From WLMZ01 sp963732585 (lineage in GTDB: Bacteria; Actinomycetota; Acidimicrobiia; Acidimicrobiales; Ilumatobacteraceae), in assembly GCA_963732585.1 (NCBI GenBank), contig CAVSZY010000003.1, positions 434,001 to 498,000 of the forward strand: DNA of 64,000 bases, written 5' to 3'. The number at the start of each line of letters is the position of its first letter. Position 1 is the stretch's first letter. A program made the translations under genes and the position numbers. Shown piece after piece: positions 43,097 through 50,858 of this stretch. The notes beneath the pieces are model-generated. The model searched no databases. It was given only the letters and a program-made list of their open reading frames with translations, and was not told the origin of the DNA.

Positions 43097-43118
43097 TGGA
43101 GCTGGGGGGAATCGAACC
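43097..43118. repeat. tmRNA 3'-end copy B (putative att site)
   Basis: The 22 bases here, including GGAGCTGGGGGGAATCGAAC, are identical to 45544-45565, the 3' end of ssrA (acceptor strand and T-loop), in the same orientation. No tRNA-like body follows. This is the expected attR left when an element integrates into the 3' end of a tmRNA gene. Confidence 0.8.
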
Positions 43119-43180
43119 ATCCACACCCCTCCAGCGAAACCCCTGGTCACAGCCATCTCGCCAGGTCGCGCTCGATTTTC

Positions 43181-43220
43181 GAGTGACCGCGAGTGACCGA
43201 TGGTGACCGCAGTTGACCGG
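43181..43220. repeat. Four tandem 10-bp repeats (consensus gaGTGACCGc)
   Basis: GAGTGACCGC, GAGTGACCGA, TGGTGACCGC and AGTTGACCGG follow one another without gaps, on the same face of the helix. They lie 63 bases inside att copy B, where arm-type recombinase or excisionase sites are usually found. Confidence 0.65.
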
Positions 43221-43226
43221 TGTTCT

Positions 43227-43245
43227 CCGTCCTTTTTCCGTCCTC
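43227..43245. repeat. Island-end motif, copy 1
   Basis: CCGTCCTTTTTCCGTCCTC recurs at 45465-45483 with one mismatch, in the same orientation. The two copies lie near opposite ends of the AbiE-containing segment, next to tmRNA-end copies. Confidence 0.6.
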
Positions 43246-43315
43246 CCGGTGCGGGCGGCTGGTGTCGCCTTTGCGAGTCTCGGTTCCTCGGGGTTCGATG
43301 TCGTTGTCGGCTTGC

Positions 43316-44107
43316 TCACGCCGTCGGGTGATCGAGCCGAGCGAGAAGGTGGGTCGAGACGAGGGTGGCGGCGGTTTCGATGTCGTAGCCCTCGGGAACG
43401 CTGAGCGTGAGGGTGGCGAGGTCGTTGCGGAAGTCTGGTTTCGAAATCTTGGCTCCGAGGTTGGCGATGGCGAGTTGGGCGGTGAGTCCGTCGGGCCGGT
43501 ATGGGCCGAACGCATCGAGGATGTCGTCGGGTGCCAGGCCGAGGCGGGTGAGCGCAGTCCAGAGGTCGAACAGGTCGCGGCCTTTGGACCGTTGGTAGAG
43601 CGCTCGGATCTTGGTGGCGACGAGCTCGGCCGCGTCGAAGGTGAGGACGTTGGCGGAACCCGCGTACCAGGCGGACTCGACGGAAAACGGCACCCGCTCG
43701 AGTGGTCGCGCTGACGATCGTTCGTAGGTGTTGACCTCGATCTTGATCCGCATCGATCCATTGCCGGTCTCGAACGGTGCCCGGAATTTCACCTTCGGGT
43801 ACTTGGAGATCTCGACGTTGACTTTCATACCCAGCCGTTCGCCGACGTCACGGAGTGCTTGGGTGAGCGGTCCGATTCCTCCTGCTGATTGGCGGACGTA
43901 GTCGAGGTCCTCGCTGTAGCGCAGCCCGGGAGCGAGCCGGAGCTTGTGGAGGCACGTGCCGCCACGGAAGACGAGTTCGTCACCGAGGTAGGGATCGTTG
44001 GCGATCTCGATGATCAGACGTGACAGGACGAGGTCTTGTTCGATCTGCTCGACGGTCAGCCAAGGCGCATTTGGCTGCCAGGCCGTGATGTGCCGTTCGG
44101 GGATCAC
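43316..44107 (-). CDS. abiEii: AbiEii-type nucleotidyltransferase toxin
   Basis: The 263-residue protein has the AbiEii/AbiGii nucleotidyltransferase pattern: LGDELVFRGGTCLHKLRLAP then GLRYSEDLDYV (GGT and D-x-D-type core), VNTYERSSARPLERVPFSVE, VLTFDAAELVATKIRALYQR and SKGRDLFDLWTAL. AbiEii toxins are bacteriostatic and act with AbiEi in abortive phage infection (type IV system). Its ATG overlaps the abiEi stop by 4 bases. Confidence 0.9.
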   Translation of the reverse strand: MIPERHITAWQPNAPWLTVEQIEQDLVLSRLIIEIANDPYLGDELVFRGGTCLHKLRLAPGLRYSEDLDYVRQSAGGIGPLTQALRDVGERLGMKVNVEISKYPKVKFRAPFETGNGSMRIKIEVNTYERSSARPLERVPFSVESAWYAGSANVLTFDAAELVATKIRALYQRSKGRDLFDLWTALTRLGLAPDDILDAFGPYRPDGLTAQLAIANLGAKISKPDFRNDLATLTLSVPEGYDIETAATLVSTHLLARLDHPTA

Positions 44108-44931
44108 AGGTCAGGCTCGACATCAGCGTTGACGATCACGTTCCAACGTTCGTCGCGCCTACCGCGACCTTCAGTTCCCGTTGAGAGAGGGGTCGGTCTT
44201 GAGCGGTTGATCGCGGCGCGCAGGGTGTCGAGCGCCAATTCGAGCCCTGCCTCCCGGGCGGTGAACTCGATGAGCCAACCGGCGCGCTGGACAACCGGTG
44301 CCGGGTAGCCGGCGGCGACGGACGCGAGTTCGGCCGGATCGAGCTTGTCGTCCTCGACGAGTTGGGCGATCACGGTGGCAATGTTCGACAGGCCTCCGCT
44401 GTGTTGCGGGGCCGCGACCATGTCGAACACGGTCACCTCCGGGGTCGAGACGATTATGGTGCCGGTTGGCGTGTTCAGCGTCACCGTCGGTCGCGTCGCA
44501 ACGTCGTGGGATCGGATGAATCGGAGACGGACCCGTCCGAAGTCGCGGTTGCGGAGATGGGCGTCGGTGACGACCTGAAAGACCTGCGGACGTTGATGGG
44601 CAGCGTCGTGGAGCTCCGCCGCAGAAAGGAACCCGACGTAGTAGCGGTGGCCGAGGAACCGCATCATGTCATCGACGAAATGAGTTGCCGGCACGGCACC
44701 CCACGTCCGGAACTGCGGTGGGATCAAGACGTAGCCGCCTCTGGTCGGGGAGAACGTGAGCTTGCGAGCCTTCCACCGGCCGGCGACCTGACGAGCCTCG
44801 ACCTCGGAGACGTCCAAGGCTTCGGCGATCATGGCGACCGTCACCCAATGCTCGCCACGCGCTAGCCAAAGGTCGGGGAGATCCCGTGGGGCAACTCGTT
44901 CGACGGACGCCAATCGCAATGTCACATGCAC
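44104..44931 (-). CDS. abiEi: AbiEi-type antitoxin/repressor
   Basis: The 275-residue protein contains a winged helix (EHWVTVAMIAEALDVSEVEA), then FSPTRGGYVLIPPQFRTWGA, FLGHRYYVGFLSAAELHDAA, RFIRSHDVATRPTVTLNTPT and IIVSTPEVTVFDMVAAPQHS, the conserved AbiEi body. It neutralises AbiEii and represses its own operon. The GTG at 44931 or 44925 may be the start; both overlap or adjoin a perfect 10-bp palindrome. Confidence 0.9.
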   Translation of the reverse strand: MHVTLRLASVERVAPRDLPDLWLARGEHWVTVAMIAEALDVSEVEARQVAGRWKARKLTFSPTRGGYVLIPPQFRTWGAVPATHFVDDMMRFLGHRYYVGFLSAAELHDAAHQRPQVFQVVTDAHLRNRDFGRVRLRFIRSHDVATRPTVTLNTPTGTIIVSTPEVTVFDMVAAPQHSGGLSNIATVIAQLVEDDKLDPAELASVAAGYPAPVVQRAGWLIEFTAREAGLELALDTLRAAINRSRPTPLSTGTEGRGRRDERWNVIVNADVEPDL

Positions 44932-44955
44932 AAAGTAGCAGCAGTTGCTACTTTG
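44931..44955. promoter_or_regulatory. AbiE operator palindrome
   Basis: CAAAGTAGCA and TGCTACTTTG form a perfect 10-bp inverted repeat with a 5-base spacer, overlapping the abiEi start. AbiEi proteins are known to bind inverted repeats in their own promoter and bend the DNA, so this is the likely autoregulatory site. Confidence 0.75.
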
Positions 44956-44961
44956 CGCACG

Positions 44962-45162
44962 TCAATTGTCGGTCCGGTCGAGCTGTGACGCCAGGATCGC
45001 CTGGCGATGAGCGATCGCACGAGACCGCTTGCGGGCCGGAATCGTCGCCCGTTGTGCCGAGTTGGTGATCAGGTCATAGGCGGTGGCGAGCACAACAGGA
45101 GGCTCGTCACACGCCAGCCACTCCTCGGGAGAAGCGAAGCGAGTGTCATGCTGCATCGCCAC
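44962..45162 (-). CDS. Small hypothetical protein upstream of abiEi
   Basis: A 66-codon frame reads MAMQHDTRFASPEEWLACDE then PPVVLATAYDLITNSAQRAT and ends RQAILASQLDRTDN. It has an acidic start and basic end and is plausible as a protein, but no family is recognised. It is co-oriented with and about 30 bases upstream of abiEi. Confidence 0.4.
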   Translation of the reverse strand: MAMQHDTRFASPEEWLACDEPPVVLATAYDLITNSAQRATIPARKRSRAIAHRQAILASQLDRTDN

Positions 45163-45543
45163 GGTCCTACCACACGGGCGACGCGCCGACGACGCCTATT
45201 CGGATTGCACCGGGCGACCGGTCTGCGCACATCCAGATCGCGGACGGGGGAATCGTGCCCCCAAGCACCCCCGTCCGCCTTGCGCTCGCCAGACAGCTCC
45301 GTTCATGTTTCACGCTGAGGACTTGAGGCGACGCTCAACGTCGGAGCATCCGGTGCGATCGACGCTGAACCGATCCGTACCGTGCTCGATCAAGCACGTC
45401 GTGGTGTATTTCACAGGCTGGACGGGGGAATCGGACCCGTTTTTGGACGTCGGACGGCTTTCGTCCGTCTTTTTTCCGTCCTCGACGGCCTCAGCCCGAA
45501 GGGCACACATGCCCTGAGCTGGGAAAACGTCCTCAAAAATGCG
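45163..45543. other. Non-coding stretch between island cargo and ssrA
   Basis: No gene is supported. It holds a degenerate tmRNA-end copy (45416-45437: GGCTGGACGGGGGAATCGGA and following CC), a GGACG-CTTT-CGTCC-type hairpin followed by TTTTTT at about 45452-45475 that may terminate plus-strand transcription, and the second island-end motif. Confidence 0.5.
45465..45483. repeat. Island-end motif, copy 2
   Basis: CCGTCTTTTTTCCGTCCTC matches 43227-43245 at 18 of 19 positions. It lies between the degenerate and the true tmRNA 3' end. Confidence 0.6.
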
Positions 45544-45928
45544 TGGAGCTGGGGGGAATCGAACCCCCGTCCATCAGCCGGTGGACTGCCCGCGATACGA
45601 CCATTCCCGCTTTATCGCTACGCAGCAACACCGGCGGGTCGGCTGGCTAGCACCGAAGCACTAGCCCGCGAATCGTCTTTCCGAATCGTCAGCAGACTTT
45701 CCTGCAGTCAGCGTTCTTTCTCGCCGTCATCCCCCGCTTCTGTTGCCGGGCTGCGGTGGATCGGCCCCGTGCGTCATTTCTGATCACGATGTCTCTTCAC
45801 TACCTAAAAATTAGGCGGCGAGAGCGAACTGCTCATCGGCAATTCTTGTTTGTGCCCCGATTAACGAGTCTGAGCAACTCGGGTCGCATGACCGAACAGC
45901 GACACTGACGTCGAAACCTGTCAGCCCC
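45544..45928 (-). ncRNA. ssrA: Transfer-messenger RNA (tmRNA)
   Basis: The 5' end reads GGGGCTGACAGGTTTCGAC, the canonical tmRNA start, and the 3' end provides a T-arm (GGGGGTTCGATTCCCCC) and acceptor strand CAGCTCC pairing with GGGGCTG. CCA is not encoded. The tag reading frame (45855 to 45811) encodes AQTRIADEQFALAA and a TAA stop, ending with the hydrophobic degron recognised by ClpXP/ClpAP. tmRNA with SmpB rescues stalled ribosomes. The 3' end serves as integration site for the islands at lower coordinates. Confidence 0.95.
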
Positions 45929-45983
45929 TCTATTTGGTTGCACCTATTGGTGCGCCGCCAACTGTACCCGCTGCAGTCAGCGC

Positions 45984-46367
45984 TCAGACTGGGATTACCG
46001 CGATCATCCGTTCCACGGCACGAGCCAGGCGTAAGTCGGTGGTCAGCAGGGGAGCGTTGAGATCCAGAGCTAGGGCGACGTAGCAGCCGTCATTCGGGGA
46101 CACCGTCTCGCGCCAGGCCCAAATCGTCTCGGCGTATGGCCAAGCCGGTACGAACTCGACCGGGGCGCGGAGAAGCGCAGCGTGTGCGGCGGCGGCATCC
46201 ACGCCGGACAATCGATCCGCGTGAACCATTCGTCGCAGCACCGATTGCACCCCGGTGATCAACAGCTCCGGTGCTGAGGGGTCATCGTCGAGATGGACCA
46301 TCAACGGCGCGGCCCGAGGCGTGCCAAGCAGCACATCGACCACCGCCGACGCGTCGACGATCTTCAC
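45984..46367 (-). CDS. VapC-type PIN-domain toxin (copy 1)
   Basis: From the GTG at 46367 the 127-residue protein reads VKIVDASAVVDVLLGTPRAA (first Asp), PELLITGVQSVLRRMVHADR (conserved acidic position replaced by Gln-containing VQSVLRR), SPNDGCYVALALDLNAPLLT (Asp) and TDLRLARAV (Asp). The second catalytic Glu of PIN proteins seems to be replaced by Gln in GVQS, so activity is uncertain. It follows a damaged vapB. A truncated paralogue lies at 48196. Confidence 0.8.
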   Translation of the reverse strand: MKIVDASAVVDVLLGTPRAAPLMVHLDDDPSAPELLITGVQSVLRRMVHADRLSGVDAAAAHAALLRAPVEFVPAWPYAETIWAWRETVSPNDGCYVALALDLNAPLLTTDLRLARAVERMIAVIPV

Positions 46368-46369
46368 GC

Positions 46370-46593
46370 TCAAGCACGACCTGCATCGAGCGCCAACGAC
46401 AATCTCGTCTCGGCTGATCTGGTGTCCAGGGAGCTGCGCCACGGCACTCAACCACGCATTTGGCGACGGCCGACGGAGATCGCGCCAATCAGCTCGAGCA
46501 CGTAATCGCTGATCGTCTTGCCGCTGCCCGCAGCGCGCCGACGCAGCAAGTCGTGCACCTCAGGATCGAGGTTCTTGACCTGAACGTTGCTCA
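46370..46593 (-). pseudogene. VapB antitoxin, frameshifted (copy 1)
   Basis: The GTG at 46593 starts VSNVQVKNLDPEVHDLLRRR then AAGSGKTISDYVLELI, a VapB ribbon-helix-helix. After that the frame runs to an early TGA, while the expected tail (LPGHQISRDEIV and LALDAGRA) is spread over two other frames before a stop 2 bases upstream of vapC. At least two indels are needed to restore it. Confidence 0.6.
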
Positions 46594-46738
46594 CGGGTCA
46601 AACCCAGCATGCCTATGGCATGCTCGACTAGCGAGCGGTATCGAAACAGCGGAAACTCAGCCAAACGTGGCCCGACCGATCGGTGCGAGCCGCGTCGCGC
46701 GATGCCACGAAGTCGCTGCTCCTGTAGGCTGCGCTCCC

Positions 46739-48099
46739 ATGGCGGCGAGGTCTAGACATGGCGTGTGCATATTTATCTTGATGGCGGCGACGGCTTGCGG
46801 AAGCGGATCGTCCACCTCCCCCGCCTCGACGGCACCCGTACCGACGACACCAGAACCGGCACCGACGACACCAGAACCGGCACCGTCGGCACCCGTGTCG
46901 AAACCAGTTGCCGCGCCGCCAACCTTCGGCTTCTACGCCACGACATCGACGGGGTGAGATTCGAGATCCTGGCCGTTGACGACCTGGCAGTTGAGCGAAC
47001 GATCGACCTTGGAGAGTCGAACCCGACCATGCCATCGGTTCTCACCAGCCACATCGTGGTCGACGCGACGTTGCAACAGCCTGCGGCCTACGACCTGGCG
47101 ACTGGCGAGGTCAATGAGTTCGACCTCGATGGCAGGCGGCTTGATCTGGTTGCTCATACCCCGATCGATTCGCCGTGGCGTCTGCTGGTCCGCGGAGGTG
47201 AGGGCGTGGGGCGGGTGGTGGCCTACAACATCGAGACCGAGAGCGTCCTCGATCTGTCGGAAACCTACGAGGTGGTCGAGCCGATCGGCCTAGCACGCAA
47301 CGCCGCGCCGGTGCCAGGTCAACTGGCGATCGGAATTGTCAAGGCGCAAGGCTATGGCAGCATCCTTCTCGATATCGATGGCCAAACGCTGACGCACACG
47401 TTTACGAAGTACTTCGTCTCCGATCGGCGCGGTGATGCGGTTCTGGCCTCGAACTCGGGATATGATGGATCGAACTCGACGGCAACCCTGTTGGCGCGGG
47501 GATCGAGATCGACAGCCGCCACGCTGTTGGCCTTACGGGCGACACGACAGCGGTCGTCATCGCTGATCAGGCAGTCATCGAGTACGACTTCGACTCGGGC
47601 CGGCGACGCAGAGATTACAAAGCTCCCGACATCAATCACGTGACGATGGTTGCCGAGGATCGTCTGCTCATCAAATTCGACCAAGGCCCGTCGGTATTGA
47701 TCGACCTCGAGGGCACTGTGCTCGCTGAAATTGACGGGTACATCGATCCAGGGGTACTAGCGCTGTACAGCGGCGACTGCCTCATCGCTGGCACGATCGG
47801 TTCAAAGTACTACCTTCATCACATCGGTTCCGGCGAGCTTGTGGCGACGCTGCCGAACAAACCAGCGTCGCTGCGCAGTGGCAACGGTTGCACCACGTGG
47901 CGCAAAGGCAAACCCGCCACCGTCGTGATCAATGACCAGCTTGTCGATCTCGGTGACACGACGGATATCGAAGACATTTCCCCGGATGGGGCGACGGCCG
48001 TGATATTTGTCGGTCGGGAACGCTTCCTCCCTCGATATCGCCAGCGGTGCCCCAACCCCGCTTCCCGAGGGCATCTACCGATTCTTCGAGATGCCCTGA
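46739..48099 (+). pseudogene. Secreted lipoprotein of unknown function with three frameshifts
   Basis: The ATG at 46739 gives MAARSRHGVCIFILMAATAC and GSG, a lipoprotein signal peptide, then a Pro/Thr/Glu linker. Frame breaks occur near 46955 (a GGGG run; FGFYATTSTG then VRFEILAVDDLAVE), near 47465 (SGYD then IELDGNPVGAGIEID) and near 48012 (TAVIFV then GNASSLDIASG), ending IYRFFEMP. Joined, the protein is about 450 residues with a repeated beta-strand pattern resembling a propeller. Because the amino-acid pattern stays coherent across each break, the lesions are recent or are assembly errors. Confidence 0.65.
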
Positions 48100-48195
48100 G
48101 AGACGCCCGAACAGGCTGAGATGCGATCACCTCGATCAGGTTCGCCGCTGCACCCGCGAAGCCGAAGGTCTGCCGTCAGCAATGGCGCACGAAGT

Positions 48196-48498
48196 TCAGG
48201 CGACAGCTACGTAACAACTGTCGTACGAGCTCAGCGAGTGCCGCCAGGCCCACGTCTGCTCGGCGTAAGGCCAGGCCGCCACAAACTCCACGGGTGCTGC
48301 AACCAACGATGAATGTGCATCGTTGGCCGCGTCAGGAGCGATCAATCCAGCGTTTTGTAAACGTCGAAGCGCCGACTGGACCTCGGCGATCAATAACTCG
48401 GGAGCAAAGAGATCGTCATTGAGGTGGCTCAGTATCTGAGACGATCGCTCGCCGCCCACCAACACCTCGACCATCGCCGAGGCGTCCACGACCTTCAT
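48196..48498 (-). pseudogene. VapC-type PIN-domain protein, C-terminally truncated (copy 2)
   Basis: From the ATG at 48498 it reads MKVVDASAMVEVLVGGERSS, PELLIAEVQSALRRLQNAGL, VEFVAAWPYAEQTWAWRHSL and SSYDSCYVAVA, then stops. It is clearly paralogous to the protein at 45984 (shared PVEF--AWPYAE-TWAWR) but lacks the last 25 residues and hence the final catalytic Asp. Confidence 0.7.
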
Positions 48499-48504
48499 CG
48501 TTCG

Positions 48505-48711
48505 TACGCGCCCCCGGCGTCGAGAGCCGCGGGCGATGGCTTCGGCCCCAACGTTGTGCGGGGAGCCGGGCGACGCTCTTCCAGCCATTCGATCGACCTG
48601 GCTGCGGAGAGCCCGACGAATCAGCTTGAGACACGTACTCGCTGATCGGTCTGTTGTTCGCCGCTGCGCGGTTGCGAAGATCTCATGGGTTCTGGCTCGA
48701 TGTTTTTTCAC
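48505..48711 (-). pseudogene. VapB antitoxin remnant, frameshifted (copy 2)
   Basis: From a GTG at 48711 the reverse strand encodes pieces of a VapB: THEIFATAQRR in one frame, PISEYV in a second, LKLIRRALRSQVDRMAG back in the first. Two indels interrupt the ribbon-helix-helix. It precedes the truncated vapC. Confidence 0.5.
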
Positions 48712-48796
48712 CGGACACTGCTCATGGCAGCATCTAACATGAAAAATGAGCATGCGCGCGGCATGCCGTACTGTGACCTGATGTGAAAAGTCGCGC

Positions 48797-49276
48797 TCAG
48801 TCGAGGCCCTTGCGTTGCCGCCCGAGCGCCCGTTGCAACTCCAGCTTCATGTCCTTCTCGGCCATCGCCTGGCGCTTGTCGCCCTTCTTGCGGCCCTGGG
48901 CAAGCGCCAACTCGACCTTCACCCGTCCCTCCTTGAAATAAAACGCCAGCGGCACCAAGCTCAACCGCTCCTGGGCCACCCGCGCCCCGATCTTTTCGAT
49001 CTCGGCGGCATGCAACAACAGCTTGCGGGCCCGGTCTGGGTTATGGGCGCCAACCCCGTGGGCGAACAGATACGGCGGGATATGCACTCCATCGAGCCAC
49101 ATTTGCCCGTTGATCACCCGGGCATAGGCATCGGCCATCTGCATCTGCCCCAACCGCAGGCTCTTGACCTCGCTGCCTTGCAGCACAATGCCAGCCTCGA
49201 ACGTGTCGAGAATCGTGTAGTCGAAGCGCGCCTTGCGGTTGCTCGCAATGTTTTTTGTGCCGTTGTTGGAAGCCAT
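48797..49276 (-). CDS. smpB: SsrA-binding protein
   Basis: The 159-residue protein has the SmpB blocks: NIASNRKARFDYTILDTFEA, GIVLQGSEVKSLRLGQMQMA, DAYARV, HIPPYLFAHGVGAHNPDRAR, KLLLHAAEIEKIGARVAQER and the basic tail KKGDKRQAMAEKDMKLELQRAL. It binds the tRNA-like part of tmRNA and places it in the ribosome. It is co-oriented with ssrA but separated from it by about 2.9 kb of inserted, degenerate DNA. Confidence 0.96.
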   Translation of the reverse strand: MASNNGTKNIASNRKARFDYTILDTFEAGIVLQGSEVKSLRLGQMQMADAYARVINGQMWLDGVHIPPYLFAHGVGAHNPDRARKLLLHAAEIEKIGARVAQERLSLVPLAFYFKEGRVKVELALAQGRKKGDKRQAMAEKDMKLELQRALGRQRKGLD

Positions 49277-49326
49277 GACAAACCTGTTGAAGTGACTGGT
49301 CATCGTAGCGCTAGCGTTCGGCGGCG

Positions 49327-49728
49327 ATGTTGGCCATTTCCTCCACCGTTCTCGCCGAGCTCGTCGCTCACGCCTACGCCTGCTACCCGGAAGAGGCCTG
49401 CGGTCTGCTGATCGGCACCGCAGCCACCGCCGAGGTCGCCCGCTTCATTCCCTGCGAGAACACCACCCACTCGGCCAAGGTCTACTCGATCGCCCCGAAG
49501 GCCTTGCTGCGCGCCGAGCGCGACGCCGAAGCCGACGGGCTGGAGGTGATCGGCGTGGTTCACAGCCACACCCACACCGAGCCCTACCCGAGCCCCACCG
49601 ACGTCGCCCAAGCCCCCGATCCGGGCTGGCATTACGCCATCGTCAGCCTCAAACGACACGCCGCCGAAACCCGCAACTACCGCATCGTCGACGGCCAGAT
49701 CCGCGAGGAACCCCTGGTCATCGCGTGA
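49327..49728 (+). CDS. Mov34/MPN/PAD-1 (JAMM) metallopeptidase, Mec-like
   Basis: The 133-residue protein carries a complete JAMM motif: Glu at positions 22-23 (YPEEACGLLIG) and H79-S80-H81 with Ser89 and Asp92 (VHSHTHTEPYPSPTD). In mycobacteria the homologue Mec removes the cysteine residue added to the sulfur-carrier protein CysO by CysM. The adjacent cysM gene supports this role. No cysO gene lies between them. Confidence 0.88.
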   Translation: MLAISSTVLAELVAHAYACYPEEACGLLIGTAATAEVARFIPCENTTHSAKVYSIAPKALLRAERDAEADGLEVIGVVHSHTHTEPYPSPTDVAQAPDPGWHYAIVSLKRHAAETRNYRIVDGQIREEPLVIA

Positions 49729-49791
49729 ACTCCGTCGCACCGGGAACAAATGTCCGGACCGCGCTGTTCACCCGAATATCGAAAAGGTAGT

Positions 49792-49814
49792 ATTCCGACA
49801 GGATTAGTCGGAAT
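49792..49814. promoter_or_regulatory. Inverted repeat upstream of cysM
   Basis: ATTCCGAC and GTCGGAAT form a perfect 8-bp inverted repeat separated by 7 bases, about 50 bases before cysM. Its ATTCC...GGAAT shape recalls binding sites of Rrf2-family cysteine regulators (CymR-like). Regulation of cysM by sulfur supply is inferred. Confidence 0.55.
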
Positions 49815-49862
49815 TAGCCCGACCGAGCAGGACGAACAGATCTGCGTTAGGGAGCAGCCGTG

Positions 49863-50810
49863 ATGCCATTGGAAAACATTCTCGATCTCATCGGTAACAC
49901 GCCGATGGTCGACGTCAGCGTGCTCTCGCCGAACCCCAACGTGCGCATCTACGGCAAACTTGAAGGCCAGAACCCGTTCGGATCGGTGAAAGATCGCATC
50001 GCCAAGTCGATGATCGAGCAAGCCGAGAAAGACGGCCGCCTCGTCCCGGGCCAAACGATCATCGAGCCCTCCTCGGGCAACACCGGTATCGCCCTAGCGG
50101 CCATCGCCTCGTTGAAGGGCTACCCGATCAAGATTTTGATGCCGGCCAGCGTCAGCATCGAACGTCGCCAGATGCTGGAAGTGTTCGGCGCCGAACTCAT
50201 TCTCACCCCCGGCGAGGAAGGCAGCAACGGTGCCGTGCGCCGCGCCCAGGAGATGGCTGCAGCGCACCCGGAATGGTGCTTCCTCTACCAATACGCCAAC
50301 GACGCCAACCCGATGGCCCACTACGAGGGCACCGGCCCGGAGATCTGGCGCGACCTGCCGGAGATCACCCACTTCGTCGCTGGTCTGGGCACCAGCGGCA
50401 CGCTGATGGGCACCGGCCGCTACCTCAAAGAACAGAACCCGAACATCAAGATCATCGCCATCGAGCCGCCACTCGGCGAGCGTGTTGAAGGCCTGCGCAA
50501 CCTCGAAGACGGATACATCCCACCCGTGTTCGACAACTGGCACGGTTTCGATCTGCTCGACCGCAAGCGCGTCGTGCGCCCCCGCGAATCGCTGGAATGG
50601 ACGCGCCGTCTGGTGCGCGAATGCGGCATCTTCGCCGGAATCTCCGCTGGTGCAGCATTGGCTGGCGCGGCCAAGGTGGCCAGTGAGATCGACGAAGGCG
50701 TGGTCGCCTTCGTCATCTGCGACGGCGGTTGGAAGTACCTGTCGACCGGTGCCTACACCGACGACTTGGACGAGGCCGAAGCCAAGGCCGAGTCGATCAT
50801 TTACTTCTGA
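49863..50810 (+). CDS. cysM: PLP-dependent cysteine synthase (CysM)
   Basis: The 315-residue protein shows LDLIGNTPMVDVSVL, GKLEGQNPFGSVKDRIAKSM (PLP-binding Lys43), IEPSSGNTGIALAAIASLKG, GLGTSGTLMGTGRYLKE (phosphate cup) and GIFAGISAGAALAGA. It makes cysteine from O-phosphoserine or O-acetylserine; next to a Mec-like gene it is likely the CysO-dependent enzyme. The ATG at 49863 has a GGAG at proper spacing; a GTG one codon upstream is the alternative. Confidence 0.92.
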   Translation: MPLENILDLIGNTPMVDVSVLSPNPNVRIYGKLEGQNPFGSVKDRIAKSMIEQAEKDGRLVPGQTIIEPSSGNTGIALAAIASLKGYPIKILMPASVSIERRQMLEVFGAELILTPGEEGSNGAVRRAQEMAAAHPEWCFLYQYANDANPMAHYEGTGPEIWRDLPEITHFVAGLGTSGTLMGTGRYLKEQNPNIKIIAIEPPLGERVEGLRNLEDGYIPPVFDNWHGFDLLDRKRVVRPRESLEWTRRLVRECGIFAGISAGAALAGAAKVASEIDEGVVAFVICDGGWKYLSTGAYTDDLDEAEAKAESIIYF

Positions 50811-50858
50811 GGCGGCTGCTCCGAGGGGCGCGACGCCGAGGGCTGGGGGCCGCTGGGC

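Noticed and set aside
43097..43140. Possible tRNA or second tmRNA gene
   Set aside because: Only the 3' acceptor/T-loop bases are present; no D-arm, anticodon arm or tag frame precedes them.
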